38,766 nt of DNA. Source: Haloplasma contractile. Lineage in GTDB: Bacteria > Bacillota_I > Bacilli_A > Haloplasmatales > Haloplasmataceae. Positions within the stretch are counted from its first letter, which is position 1; each line of letters opens with the position of its first letter. The stretch covers positions 1-38,766 of the forward strand of contig JAENYC010000031.1 of assembly GCA_016841945.1 (NCBI GenBank), read 5' to 3'. The notes beneath the pieces were generated by a model, which was not told where the DNA came from, searched no databases, and saw only the letters and a program-made list of their open reading frames with translations. Shown here piece after piece: positions 16,189 to 24,174 of the stretch. A program made the position numbers and the translations under genes.

Positions 16189-16365
16189 TCACCCAAAAAT
16201 AACATATACGACAGTATAGTATATCACATATAACCAGTTTAATAATCCATGAAAAATAGCCCACGCGATATGATGATGCTCACCATATGAAATCACCATG
16301 GCTAAACAACCACCAAAAATCGCAGCATGGTCAAAAAATGATGCACTTTTTCTTCTTGTTGCCAT
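16189..16365 (-). CDS. Small membrane protein, 58 residues, unknown function
   Basis: Unrecognised. The ATG at 16365 lies behind GAAAGGAGTG; an upstream in-frame ATG at 16374 overlaps that site. A basic start (MATRRKSASFFDH) is followed by two hydrophobic segments, IFGGCLAMVISYG and WAIFHGLLNWLYVIYYTVVYVI, separated by EHHHIA, a cluster of three histidines. The pattern of an aromatic-rich second helix after WAIxHG suggests a conserved family. It sits where Bacillus has the unrelated small gene yqzM between holA and comEC. A minus-strand -10-like TAAAAT lies upstream. Confidence 0.75.
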   Translation of the reverse strand: MATRRKSASFFDHAAIFGGCLAMVISYGEHHHIAWAIFHGLLNWLYVIYYTVVYVIFG

Positions 16366-16421
16366 ATTAAACACTCCTTTCTCATACTTACTATTTTATC
16401 GTAAATAATTAAAAAGTAAAT

Positions 16422-16457
16422 GAAAAAGGACTTATTTGTTGAAATAAGTCCTTTTTC
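16422..16457 (-). terminator. comEC terminator
   Basis: A 15-bp perfect stem (16422-16436 with 16443-16457) has a 6-nt loop. The stem end and downstream sequence are T-rich on the minus strand. It separates the competence operon from holA. Confidence 0.88.
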
Positions 16458-16491
16458 GGTAATATCTATATAAACATTAAACAACGAGTGT

Positions 16492-18696
16492 TTAATGATC
16501 CAACAATACAAACGAAGCATATATATTATATGGTCGATAAGTATATATCATTCTCTTTTTACCAAGGTAGTATTTAACAGATATCGTGCCATGAATATCG
16601 GTGCGATAATATGAAACATCATTTATATCTAACAAATTTAATAGTTCTTTTGATGGATGATGATAATTATTTTTTCCAACGGAAATAATTGCATGCTGAA
16701 CATCATATGTATTAAAGAACGCTTGATTTGTTTGATACTTTGACCCATGATGACTCACTTTTAAGAAATCGATTTGATTATCTTTAACAGAAATCAAAGA
16801 ATCCGATGAAGCATCACCCATAAATAAATATTTTTGGCCATTAAAAATTAAAAATAATACTAATGAATTGTCATTAATAGTATTATTTTTCTTCGAAGGA
16901 TTTAATATAGAAAACGACAATTGACCACAATCTACTTTATTATATGCTTTTAGTTTTAAGATGTTCTTTTTTTTCATTTTTGCATGTCTTTCAATTTGTC
17001 GTAGTTCTTCTCCATCATCATAGGCATTAAATACAATTGTTTTCACATTAAAATGATGAATGATGTACTCATAATCCCCAATATGATCCATATCTGAATG
17101 CGTAAGAAACAATACATCAATATGCCTAACCTGAATCGATTTTAAATAATCCTTTACCTTTTCTCCAGGATGATAATAAATGCTGCCACCTGTATCTATT
17201 AACGCTGTACATCGATTAAATTGACTTCTTATAAATATACTATCACCTTGCCCAACATCTATAAAAGTGACTTCACTAGATAAAGAGAGTGTGTGATAAA
17301 ATAATGCGATGACGATGATAAAGGTTGCGTACATTGTTGAAAAATGTTTCCTTTCAATTTTAATTAGAAATAGGACTAGAAAAAAATAATAAAAAAACGT
17401 TCTATGTTCATCAAAACTACCTATATTATAAATAAACATAGACACTTTACTTAAAGTACTTAAACAGTTTTCATAAAGATGAAAAAAATGACTAAGTGGT
17501 AAAGATAAGGGTTTTAATATAATACATACAATGGTGAATGGAAAGATGACAAAAGTATAATAAATACAAAGAAAAGGTGTTGTCATAATGGAAATAAAAT
17601 TATAGTTAAAATTAAAATTTGCGATAATGGGTAATGAGAACAACTGTGCAATTATATTTACCTTAATAAGATTTACAAAAGAAGAAGATTTCTTTAATAA
17701 GGATTGGCTCAGTAATAAACTTAAGGTAATGAGATAGGATAAAACAAATCCAGCATGATATATCACAAAAGGATTAATGATTAAGTTAACAAGTGCGATG
17801 ATACTTAATATATTAACATTCTCTATCGGATATTTGTATTTATTTTTCCATTGTATCCCAATAATAAAACCGACTGCCCGTAATATTGAGATTGAAAATT
17901 GATTCAGTATCAAGAAAAGAATTAAACCAAAACTCGTTATTATTTCACTATGTTCTTTAGAAACCTTTAAATGTTTAAAAATAAATTTTAATGCAAGATA
18001 TAAAAAACCAACATGAAATCCACTCACAACAAATAAATGTGAAATATTTAATGTTTGTATATTGTCTTTAAATTCATCATCTAATGCATTTTTTTCACCA
18101 ATAAGAAAAGATAAAATGTATTCTTTTACATCTGAATCTTTATAATAGTCGATGAGATAATTGATTAAGCGATAATCCATTCGATTATGATGAGAGATAA
18201 TTTTTACTTCATTGATCTGATTTTGATAAAAGATTCGATTTGATTTTAAATACTTTGCATAATTAAACTGATTGGGTACGGTATTATTTTTAATGGGTTC
18301 TAATTGATTATCTATTTGTATTTTATCACCTAATTTTAACTCAATATCAGTATCATATAAATATACTAATATGTTGTTTTTCTTCGTTTTACAATTAAAT
18401 TTACTATAATTAACTCTTTTATCAGGAATGGTTTTGATGATACAAACAATATTATGACTTTTTTCTGCTTGAATTAACCAGTTGTGTTGTATCATATAAC
18501 TTGAATAAAATATAATCATTATAAATAGTGAAATGATAAAAACTTTTAATGATTTTTTTAATAAAAAGATAATGTATAAAGTCAATAATAAGATGAAGAT
18601 GATGGATTTTGTCTCTAAATAAAAACAAGTGAAAACCAAAGCAATTAAGAGATAGAAACTATGGTTAAATACAAATATCATCTTTGATTGATTCAT
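16492..18696 (-). CDS. comEC: ComEC/Rec2 DNA-uptake channel protein
   Basis: A 734-residue polytopic membrane protein that forms the channel for single-stranded DNA entry. The N-terminal third carries membrane helices and a short OB-like soluble region. The competence domain follows (LNISHLFVVSGFHVGFLYLALK, then many helices). The C-terminal domain is a metallo-beta-lactamase fold with THSDMDHIGDYEYII (HxxxDH) and KVSHHGSKYQ. All parts expected of an intact ComEC are visible and there is no frameshift. It overlaps the end of comEA by 32 bp, with TAGGAGAT as its ribosome binding site. Confidence 0.95.
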   Translation of the reverse strand: MNQSKMIFVFNHSFYLLIALVFTCFYLETKSIIFILLLTLYIIFLLKKSLKVFIISLFIMIIFYSSYMIQHNWLIQAEKSHNIVCIIKTIPDKRVNYSKFNCKTKKNNILVYLYDTDIELKLGDKIQIDNQLEPIKNNTVPNQFNYAKYLKSNRIFYQNQINEVKIISHHNRMDYRLINYLIDYYKDSDVKEYILSFLIGEKNALDDEFKDNIQTLNISHLFVVSGFHVGFLYLALKFIFKHLKVSKEHSEIITSFGLILFLILNQFSISILRAVGFIIGIQWKNKYKYPIENVNILSIIALVNLIINPFVIYHAGFVLSYLITLSLLLSQSLLKKSSSFVNLIKVNIIAQLFSLPIIANFNFNYNFISIMTTPFLCIYYTFVIFPFTIVCIILKPLSLPLSHFFHLYENCLSTLSKVSMFIYNIGSFDEHRTFFYYFFLVLFLIKIERKHFSTMYATFIIVIALFYHTLSLSSEVTFIDVGQGDSIFIRSQFNRCTALIDTGGSIYYHPGEKVKDYLKSIQVRHIDVLFLTHSDMDHIGDYEYIIHHFNVKTIVFNAYDDGEELRQIERHAKMKKKNILKLKAYNKVDCGQLSFSILNPSKKNNTINDNSLVLFLIFNGQKYLFMGDASSDSLISVKDNQIDFLKVSHHGSKYQTNQAFFNTYDVQHAIISVGKNNYHHPSKELLNLLDINDVSYYRTDIHGTISVKYYLGKKRMIYTYRPYNIYASFVLLDH

Positions 18697-19192
18697 AGGT
18701 TTTATCTCCTATACCAGATACTAGTTTTATTTCTTCAATTGAATGAAAATATCCATAAGTCTCTCTAAAATCAATAATGGATTGAGCTTTGACTTCCCCT
18801 ATTCCACGTAAAGTCATGAGCTCCTCTAACCCCGCAGTATTAATATTCACCTTACCTGTTTGACTACTTCCATCTTCTTGTAGTTTTGGAATGGTGATTT
18901 TCATCTCATCTTTTAATTCAATCGCTTCGTTTACCACTTCAATATTTGCATCCTTTGTATATCCACCAGCTAATTCAATTAGTTCTCTTAATCGCATTCC
19001 GACTTGAATTTCATAAACATTTGGTCGTTCTACTTCACCAGCTATTTGCACAATAATTGTTTTATTCACCATCAGCTCGTTATTTTGATTACCATTATCC
19101 ATCATAAAATAAAGCATAAAACCAATTGAAACTAAATTCGTTATAATTAAAAAAATCAACCATTTCCATCGATTGTCAATATCATTAAACAT
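18665..19192 (-). CDS. comEA: ComEA DNA receptor for competence
   Basis: A 175-residue membrane-anchored DNA-binding protein. The N-terminal helix spans residues 10-30, a SLBB-like domain covers about 45-100 (VQIAGEVERPNVYEIQVGMRLRE), and the C-terminal double helix-hairpin-helix (VNINTAGLEELMTLRGIGEVKAQSII) binds double-stranded DNA without sequence preference. I start it at ATG 19192 because GGAGGG sits upstream. The ORF remains open to 19303, but that part overlaps a hairpin. The ribosome binding site lies in the 3' arm of that hairpin, so translation may be controlled. ComEB is absent between comEA and comEC. Confidence 0.94.
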   Translation of the reverse strand: MFNDIDNRWKWLIFLIITNLVSIGFMLYFMMDNGNQNNELMVNKTIIVQIAGEVERPNVYEIQVGMRLRELIELAGGYTKDANIEVVNEAIELKDEMKITIPKLQEDGSSQTGKVNINTAGLEELMTLRGIGEVKAQSIIDFRETYGYFHSIEEIKLVSGIGDKTYESIKDDICI

Positions 19193-19234
19193 AAAAATCC
19201 CTCCATAGGTATATACACCTATAAGAGGGATTTT
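19193..19234 (-). promoter_or_regulatory. Hairpin masking the comEA ribosome binding site, possible terminator
   Basis: On the minus strand AAAATCCCTC pairs with GAGGGATTTT, with an inner ATAGGT/ACCTAT stem. The 3' arm contains the GGAGGG Shine-Dalgarno and the T-run that ends just before the comEA ATG. It can act as terminator for the upstream repeat protein gene and as a translational block for comEA. Confidence 0.7.
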
Positions 19235-19253
19235 ATTGAAATAATAACTATAG

Positions 19254-19688
19254 TTATCTCTTACGTCTAGGACAATTTTTACAATTATCGCAATTATCGT
19301 CAACTAATTCATCATCAGAAAACTCAACATTATAATTTTGTCTTAAGTTTTCTTGATATTTTCTTTTTAATCCTTCAGCATTTTCTTGACCTCTACCATA
19401 TTCTTCATTATATCTGCCGTAATTACCGCCACGAGAAGCAGTATCAGCTGAGGCTGCAGTCGGATTAGAAAAGGCATTGGCGATATTAGCACCACGTGCT
19501 AGTGGGCTATCTTTTGCATCCGTATTGGCTTCATTACCAAATTCATAATCGTATCTAGATTTCCTATCTTGGCCAAATTCATAATTGTATTCGCGATCAT
19601 TTGTTTTATTTGCTCTTCTCTTAGCAAATTCTGCATTCGTACGATTTGGAGTATTTAATTTGTTGTTTGTTCTATCTTTATCTCTCAT
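19254..19688 (-). CDS. Hydrophilic EF-motif protein, possible gamma-type spore protein
   Basis: A 144-residue protein, very polar, low in hydrophobic residues, with TAGGGAGG before the ATG. It contains short repeats built on E-F-(A/G/S): AEFAK (20), YEFGQD (37), YEFGNE (49) and VEFSDD (122). Two of these form a 12-residue tandem (YNYEFG/YDYEFG). The middle is Ala/Ser/Gly rich. The C-terminus has three cysteines (residues 133, 136, 139) and a basic tail. Gamma-type small acid-soluble spore proteins carry EFASE repeats cleaved by Gpr, so a distant link is possible; no firm family recognised. It is the first gene upstream of comEA and is separated from it by the hairpin. Confidence 0.68.
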   Translation of the reverse strand: MRDKDRTNNKLNTPNRTNAEFAKRRANKTNDREYNYEFGQDRKSRYDYEFGNEANTDAKDSPLARGANIANAFSNPTAASADTASRGGNYGRYNEEYGRGQENAEGLKRKYQENLRQNYNVEFSDDELVDDNCDNCKNCPRRKR

Positions 19689-19749
19689 TGCGTCCTCCCT
19701 ATTTGTCCATCTTGAGCGCTCACTAATAGTTTTTACCTAATGTCATAAC

Positions 19750-20493
19750 TTATGTTAGACATTTTTTAGCAATGAAGATAATTTTTTGACAATCCTTATC
19801 ACTTCCTGATTCTTTAAAATCATAAAGGATATGGTCTATACAAAAACCAATTTTTTCCAATAAATTCTTATATTTTTCATAAGGATAAATCACTTGTTTG
19901 TGATATTCTATAAACCGTTTATACAGTTTATTTGTTTGTTCAATAAAAAAATTAAATTCATGATGAACTGTACTATAATAGTCTTCTTTTTCAACATAAG
20001 CATTCCATAAATAACTATAATCATCAGAAACTTCATTATAGCAAAATCCATCAAAAATTTCATGGACATTGTGTATAGAGTGAACATCAAATATAAAGTA
20101 TCCATTTTGTTTTAATGCTTTATAAACTCGCGTAAAAGTATGAAAAATATCTTTTTCATTATGTAAGTAATTGATGGAATCCAAAAAACTATAGATACAT
20201 TGATAAGTATCTTCTATGTTTATATTTCTCATATCATCATGAAAAAGATGGGCATTTAACTTTTGATTATTTAATTTTTGTTTTGTGATTAAAAGCATTT
20301 CATCACTCAAATCAAGACCATCCACTAAATAACCGGCTTCTATTAGACGCACTAACACACTTCCAGTTCCACAAGCAATATCTAATATATAATTATCTTT
20401 ATTAGCATATCTTTTTACTAATTGAGTGTATTGATGATAGGGAACTTCCTCCATTAATAAATCATAGAATTGATATAAGGTTTCATACGCCAT
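19750..20493 (-). CDS. yqeM: YqeM-like SAM-dependent methyltransferase
   Basis: A 247-residue class I methyltransferase. Motif I ILDIACGTGSVLVRL is near residue 35, the acidic residue after beta2 is in DGLDLSDEML, and motif post I (CIYSFLDSINYL) follows. The substrate is not known; the family is uncharacterised in Bacillus. It is the last gene of the yqeG-yqeM run, and it starts 2 nt after the rsfS stop with only a weak GAAG site, which suggests translational coupling. Confidence 0.9.
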   Translation of the reverse strand: MAYETLYQFYDLLMEEVPYHQYTQLVKRYANKDNYILDIACGTGSVLVRLIEAGYLVDGLDLSDEMLLITKQKLNNQKLNAHLFHDDMRNINIEDTYQCIYSFLDSINYLHNEKDIFHTFTRVYKALKQNGYFIFDVHSIHNVHEIFDGFCYNEVSDDYSYLWNAYVEKEDYYSTVHHEFNFFIEQTNKLYKRFIEYHKQVIYPYEKYKNLLEKIGFCIDHILYDFKESGSDKDCQKIIFIAKKCLT

Positions 20494-20495
20494 TT

Positions 20496-20837
20496 TTATA
20501 ATACTTCATCAACTGAAATTCTAGGGACATCTCCCCAAATTTTTTCCAAACTATATTTTATTCTTTCATCATTTTGAAAAACATGGCAAACAATATCAAA
20601 ACAATCAATTAATACCCAAAGACTGGCATCTTTTCCTTCAATGTGTTTAACTTGATAATTATTTTTATAAACTTCATCTTTAATTTTTTCAACGATGGCA
20701 TTCACTTGTCTATCACTACGACCTGTACAAATCACCATATAATCGACAAGAGGAGATATATCTCTCATATCTAATATTTGTATATCTAATGCTTTTAAAT
20801 CATCACATGCCTTTGTAATGGTTTCTAATAGCGTCAT
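20496..20837 (-). CDS. rsfS: Ribosomal silencing factor RsfS
   Basis: A 113-residue protein of the RsfS/YbeB/iojap family, binding L14 on the large subunit and blocking subunit joining in slow growth. Visible motifs are LDIQILDMRDISPLVDYMVICTG-like (shortened here), SDRQVNAIVEKI and GKDASLWVLIDCFDIVCHVF. Length is typical. It overlaps yqeK by 35 bp and has AGGTGTGA as its ribosome binding site. yqeK and rsfS are neighbours in most Bacilli. Confidence 0.96.
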   Translation of the reverse strand: MTLLETITKACDDLKALDIQILDMRDISPLVDYMVICTGRSDRQVNAIVEKIKDEVYKNNYQVKHIEGKDASLWVLIDCFDIVCHVFQNDERIKYSLEKIWGDVPRISVDEVL

Positions 20838-21411
20838 ACGCTTTCACACCTACTTTCTTTAAAAAACTTTCATACGTTGTGATTGTAAGAGGATGGATAT
20901 TTTCCTTATTTTTTTGTTTTAAGTAATGTAGTGTTACATCACTTATTCCCAAAACTCCTACATCTAATGATAAATGACTTAATAACCTAGCATACCTGAC
21001 ATTTTCATGTGATCTATTTTTCTCTGTATAATCCGCAATATAGACCACCTTTGCGATGTCATTCATATCAGGATGACCGGTAACATGATATTTAACTGCA
21101 TCGATAATATCTTTATCATTGATGCCTAAATCCTTTTTGATTAAATAACTTCCCACCTCACCATGATAGACAACTGGGTCATATTTCAATAGGTTTTTAT
21201 CCAAATGATTTAAAATAATCCTTTTCATTTTATGAAGTGGTTCATTTTTAGCATAGTCATGTAAAATAGCACTCATGACACATTTATACTCATCTATACG
21301 ATAGCGATTTGCAAGTTCTTTTGCTTTTTCAACCGTTCCTAAAATATGATTAAATCGACCCTTATCTTTATTCCTAACGATTCTAAGTGCAGTATCAAAA
21401 TCTAGGTTCAT
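20803..21411 (-). CDS. yqeK: YqeK family symmetrical Ap4A hydrolase (HD domain)
   Basis: A 202-residue HD-domain metal-dependent phosphohydrolase that cleaves diadenosine tetraphosphate into two ADP. The HD signature is in RFNHILGTVEKAKELANRY and SAILHDYAKNEP (His-Asp pair), with PVVYHGEVGSYL and VKYHVTGHPDM giving further metal ligands. It lies 1 bp after yhbY, whereas in Bacillus nadD (yqeJ) separates them. The start at 21411 leaves a normal N-terminus. Confidence 0.95.
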   Translation of the reverse strand: MNLDFDTALRIVRNKDKGRFNHILGTVEKAKELANRYRIDEYKCVMSAILHDYAKNEPLHKMKRIILNHLDKNLLKYDPVVYHGEVGSYLIKKDLGINDKDIIDAVKYHVTGHPDMNDIAKVVYIADYTEKNRSHENVRYARLLSHLSLDVGVLGISDVTLHYLKQKNKENIHPLTITTYESFLKKVGVKAYDAIRNHYKGM

Positions 21412-21412
21412 C

Positions 21413-21712
21413 TTAAGGCAGGATTATTTTATCTTTTTTATCTTTTTTTGTGGTTGGTCGATAAAAAATCAATTGATTTCCTATCACTTGCACTAAATCG
21501 CAATTTGTTTCTTCACAAAGTGTTTGACTTAAACTGTCTTTTGATTCTAAACAGTTTTGCAAGACAGAAATTTTAACCAGTTCATGGTTATCTATAGCAT
21601 CTAAAAATGTCTGAATAAAATTCTCGGTTATGCCTTGTTTTCCAATCTGCATAATTGGTTGCAAATGGTGTGCTAAACTGCGTAAATATCTTTTTTGTTT
21701 TCCTGTTAACAT
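21413..21712 (-). CDS. yhbY: YhbY/CRM-domain RNA-binding protein
   Basis: A 99-residue protein consisting of a single CRM domain, which binds pre-50S ribosomal RNA. Sequence starts MLTGKQKRYLRSLAHHLQPIMQIGKQGI, the typical YhbY N-terminus (GxxG loop IGKQGI), and ends in NQLIFYRPT. The ATG at 21712 lies after AAAGGGATGA; the ORF runs 9 codons further upstream but those overlap aroE. This is the yqeI counterpart. Confidence 0.94.
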   Translation of the reverse strand: MLTGKQKRYLRSLAHHLQPIMQIGKQGITENFIQTFLDAIDNHELVKISVLQNCLESKDSLSQTLCEETNCDLVQVIGNQLIFYRPTTKKDKKDKIILP

Positions 21713-21716
21713 CTTT

Positions 21717-22484
21717 TCATCCCTTTCTAATACTTTCATACATTGCTTTTATATTCGCCTTTTTTTGGAACCAAATCTCAAAACTCTTAGCTGCTTGATA
21801 AATTAACATATCAAATCCATTAATAGTTTTTGCATTTAATTTTTTCGCAACGTCTAAAAACAAACTTTTTGATTGGTAATTTATATCAATAAAACATGCA
21901 TTTTTCTTCACCTGTTTTATCTTAATCGGTGATTGTCTTTCTTTCACACCAACACTTGTACAGTTGATGATTATATCAAAATCAGTTATATATTGACTAA
22001 CAACATCAAATGAAATCACTTTAGAGGTAAGTTTTAAAGCTTTATCTATTGTTTTATTCGTCACATATACATCATGTTTAGTATAGTTTAAAAGACAATA
22101 ATAAACTGCTTTTCCAGCACCACCAGCACCAATGACTAAAACTTTCTTTTCCTCTTTTAACAAATGATTTTTTACAAGCAATTGATAAAAACCATAAACA
22201 TCTGTATTGTAACCATAAAATTGGTCATTTACGACCTTTACACAATTTACTGCACAAATTTCTTTTGCTTCTTTACTTAATTCAAAACAATTATTTATTA
22301 TTTGTTCCTTATAAGGAATGGTCACATTAAATCCTTGATAGGTTTTTAATGGATTTATCTCTAACTTTTTCATATCAAAACATTCATAAATGGCATCAAT
22401 TTCTAAAAACTTAAAATGTTCATTATGTATGATGGGGGAAATCGAATAAGCAATATCTCGTCCTATAACCGCATATCTTTTCAT
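21717..22484 (-). CDS. aroE: Shikimate 5-dehydrogenase
   Basis: A 255-residue NADP-dependent dehydrogenase reducing 3-dehydroshikimate in the chorismate pathway. The N-terminal substrate site SISPIIHN and the loop NVTIPYKE contain the catalytic lysine. The cofactor site GAGGAGKAVYY and NCTSVG follow. Its TGA stop is one sign that TGA is not a sense codon. ATG 22484 is preferred to the GTG at 22493, which is inside the AAGTGA ribosome binding site. The pathway also supplies prephenate, used for the tRNA U34 hydroxylation encoded at 27,745-29,878. Confidence 0.95.
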   Translation of the reverse strand: MKRYAVIGRDIAYSISPIIHNEHFKFLEIDAIYECFDMKKLEINPLKTYQGFNVTIPYKEQIINNCFELSKEAKEICAVNCVKVVNDQFYGYNTDVYGFYQLLVKNHLLKEEKKVLVIGAGGAGKAVYYCLLNYTKHDVYVTNKTIDKALKLTSKVISFDVVSQYITDFDIIINCTSVGVKERQSPIKIKQVKKNACFIDINYQSKSLFLDVAKKLNAKTINGFDMLIYQAAKSFEIWFQKKANIKAMYESIRKG

Positions 22485-22493
22485 CAAATTCAC

Positions 22494-23603
22494 TTAAAAC
22501 AATGAGGGCCTTAAAAATACCCCAACGTTTTTTGGTGCATGAACACATATTTTAATACCGGGTTCTTTTATAGAGATAAATCCTAATCCTGAGATAACCA
22601 CATCACATTTTTCTTTTGTTGATTTAAAATGATGTTTAACAAACTTTCCCATCTTTTTAAATTCTTGAGCACTTGGAGGATTTAATAACTGTCCCATGTG
22701 TTTTTCAAATAAACGATTGGCATTTTCAAGTTTTGTACGATGTATCTTAATTTCATTACTAAAAAAACAAACAAATGATGTTTTATCTCCTTCTAAATAA
22801 TCAAAACGAGCTAATCCATCAAAATATAATGTCTGCCTACTTTCTAGCTGATAAACCTTTGGTTTAATCTCTTTTTTTGGTAAGATATGTTTTAAATGCT
22901 TCTTTTCTAAATAAAAAGCATATTGATGCCGATTAATTACACCCGGTGTATCTATTAACACACTTTTATCATCTAAGGGAATCTCAATTAAACCTAAAGT
23001 AGTGCCAGGATACTGTGAAGCAGTAATGATTTCATCCTCATTATCAGTGTATTTTTTTATAATCGCATTGATCAAAGTTGATTTTCCAACATTTGTACTC
23101 CCCATCACATAGACATCGCGTCCTTTGCGATGAGTTTCAATCATATCCAATAGATAAGAAATCCCTTGCCCTTTTTCTGCACTACACAATGCGACATCTA
23201 GGACTTTATACCCGTAATCTTTAATCAATCGTCTTATCCAATTTTTTATTTTATGATCACTCATTGATTTAGGTAAAATATCTCGTTTATTACCCACTAA
23301 TAATAAATCATTTTGTCCAATAAAACGATGAATGCTAGAAATCAAACTACCTGAAAAATCAAATAAATCAACGACATTAACAACTAATACATTACGTTGA
23401 CCAATATCTGTGATAATTTTAATAAAATCATCACTTGTTATATCAACATCAACTAAGTCACGATAATGTTTCAAACGAAAACACCGTTGACATAATATCC
23501 CTTCATCGTCTCTTTCTAGAATATTTTTTTTAACAAAACCAGGTTTCTTTTCATCTTCAGATTGTAGCTTGCTGCCACATCCAATACATATCAAATCTTT
23601 CAT
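22494..23603 (-). CDS. yqeH: YqeH circularly permuted GTPase for 30S assembly
   Basis: A 369-residue GTPase needed for assembly of the small ribosomal subunit. A treble-clef zinc finger (CIGCG ... CQRC, residues 6-41) comes first. The G motifs are in permuted order: G4 NKRD, then G1 GSTNVGKST, then G3 DTPGV. The C-terminal domain is rich in basic residues and ends VFLRPSLF. It overlaps yqeG by 4 bp (ATGA) and is followed by aroE, as in Bacillus. Confidence 0.96.
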   Translation of the reverse strand: MKDLICIGCGSKLQSEDEKKPGFVKKNILERDDEGILCQRCFRLKHYRDLVDVDITSDDFIKIITDIGQRNVLVVNVVDLFDFSGSLISSIHRFIGQNDLLLVGNKRDILPKSMSDHKIKNWIRRLIKDYGYKVLDVALCSAEKGQGISYLLDMIETHRKGRDVYVMGSTNVGKSTLINAIIKKYTDNEDEIITASQYPGTTLGLIEIPLDDKSVLIDTPGVINRHQYAFYLEKKHLKHILPKKEIKPKVYQLESRQTLYFDGLARFDYLEGDKTSFVCFFSNEIKIHRTKLENANRLFEKHMGQLLNPPSAQEFKKMGKFVKHHFKSTKEKCDVVISGLGFISIKEPGIKICVHAPKNVGVFLRPSLF

Positions 23604-24100
23604 TTTTTTTCTCCTTTAATTGAAAAGAGATTGAGAATTATTCTTTCGATAAATCGATTAATTCTAGTTTTAAATTGTTCATTATTATAATTGATTACAT
23701 CAACTAAAATGGTATAATATCCCATACGGTTTCCACCAACAATATCGGTCAAAATCTGATCACCTATAATCACCACTTCATCAGTTTTATAACCTAATGA
23801 CATTTTTTTAAAACCTCGTTTAAATGGTTTCATAGCACTAGAATAATAAGGGACATCTAATTCTTTCGCAAATAATTGAACGCGCTTTTCTTTGTTGTTG
23901 GATATAATCATTAATTTCATTCCCAAATTTTCACATTTTTCTTTAAAATCAATTATTTCATTAGTAGGTAATAAAATATCGTATCCTACTAGTGTATTGT
24001 CTAAATCTGTAAGAATTAATCGTTTTCCTGATTCATATAATTTTACTAAGTCAATATCATAAATGGTTTTATGATATTCATTTGGCTTAAAAAGTCTCAT
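23600..24100 (-). CDS. yqeG: YqeG family HAD phosphatase
   Basis: A 166-residue HAD-type hydrolase. Motif I TDLDNTLVGYD has the nucleophile Asp, motif II is in MIISNNKE, and motif III/IV GDQILTDIVGGNRMGYYTI gives the metal-binding Asp pair. The family is close to phosphatidylglycerophosphatase GEP4-type enzymes and a lipid phosphate substrate has been suggested. It is the first gene of the operon with yqeH and aroE. Confidence 0.93.
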   Translation of the reverse strand: MRLFKPNEYHKTIYDIDLVKLYESGKRLILTDLDNTLVGYDILLPTNEIIDFKEKCENLGMKLMIISNNKEKRVQLFAKELDVPYYSSAMKPFKRGFKKMSLGYKTDEVVIIGDQILTDIVGGNRMGYYTILVDVINYNNEQFKTRINRFIERIILNLFSIKGEKK

Positions 24101-24174
24101 GTCATCACCTACTTTAATTTACAAATGAAATTATACAACAAAATTGTGTAATTGTCATTTATTAGGGGGAAAAA

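Noticed and set aside
16302-16520. 72-codon minus-strand frame across the comEC terminator
   Set aside because: It runs through the terminator hairpin and the start of the 58-residue gene in another frame; no ribosome binding site.
18665-19303. Longer comEA start at 19303
   Set aside because: The extra 37 codons overlap the upstream gene and the hairpin; GGAGGG directly before ATG 19192 decides the start.
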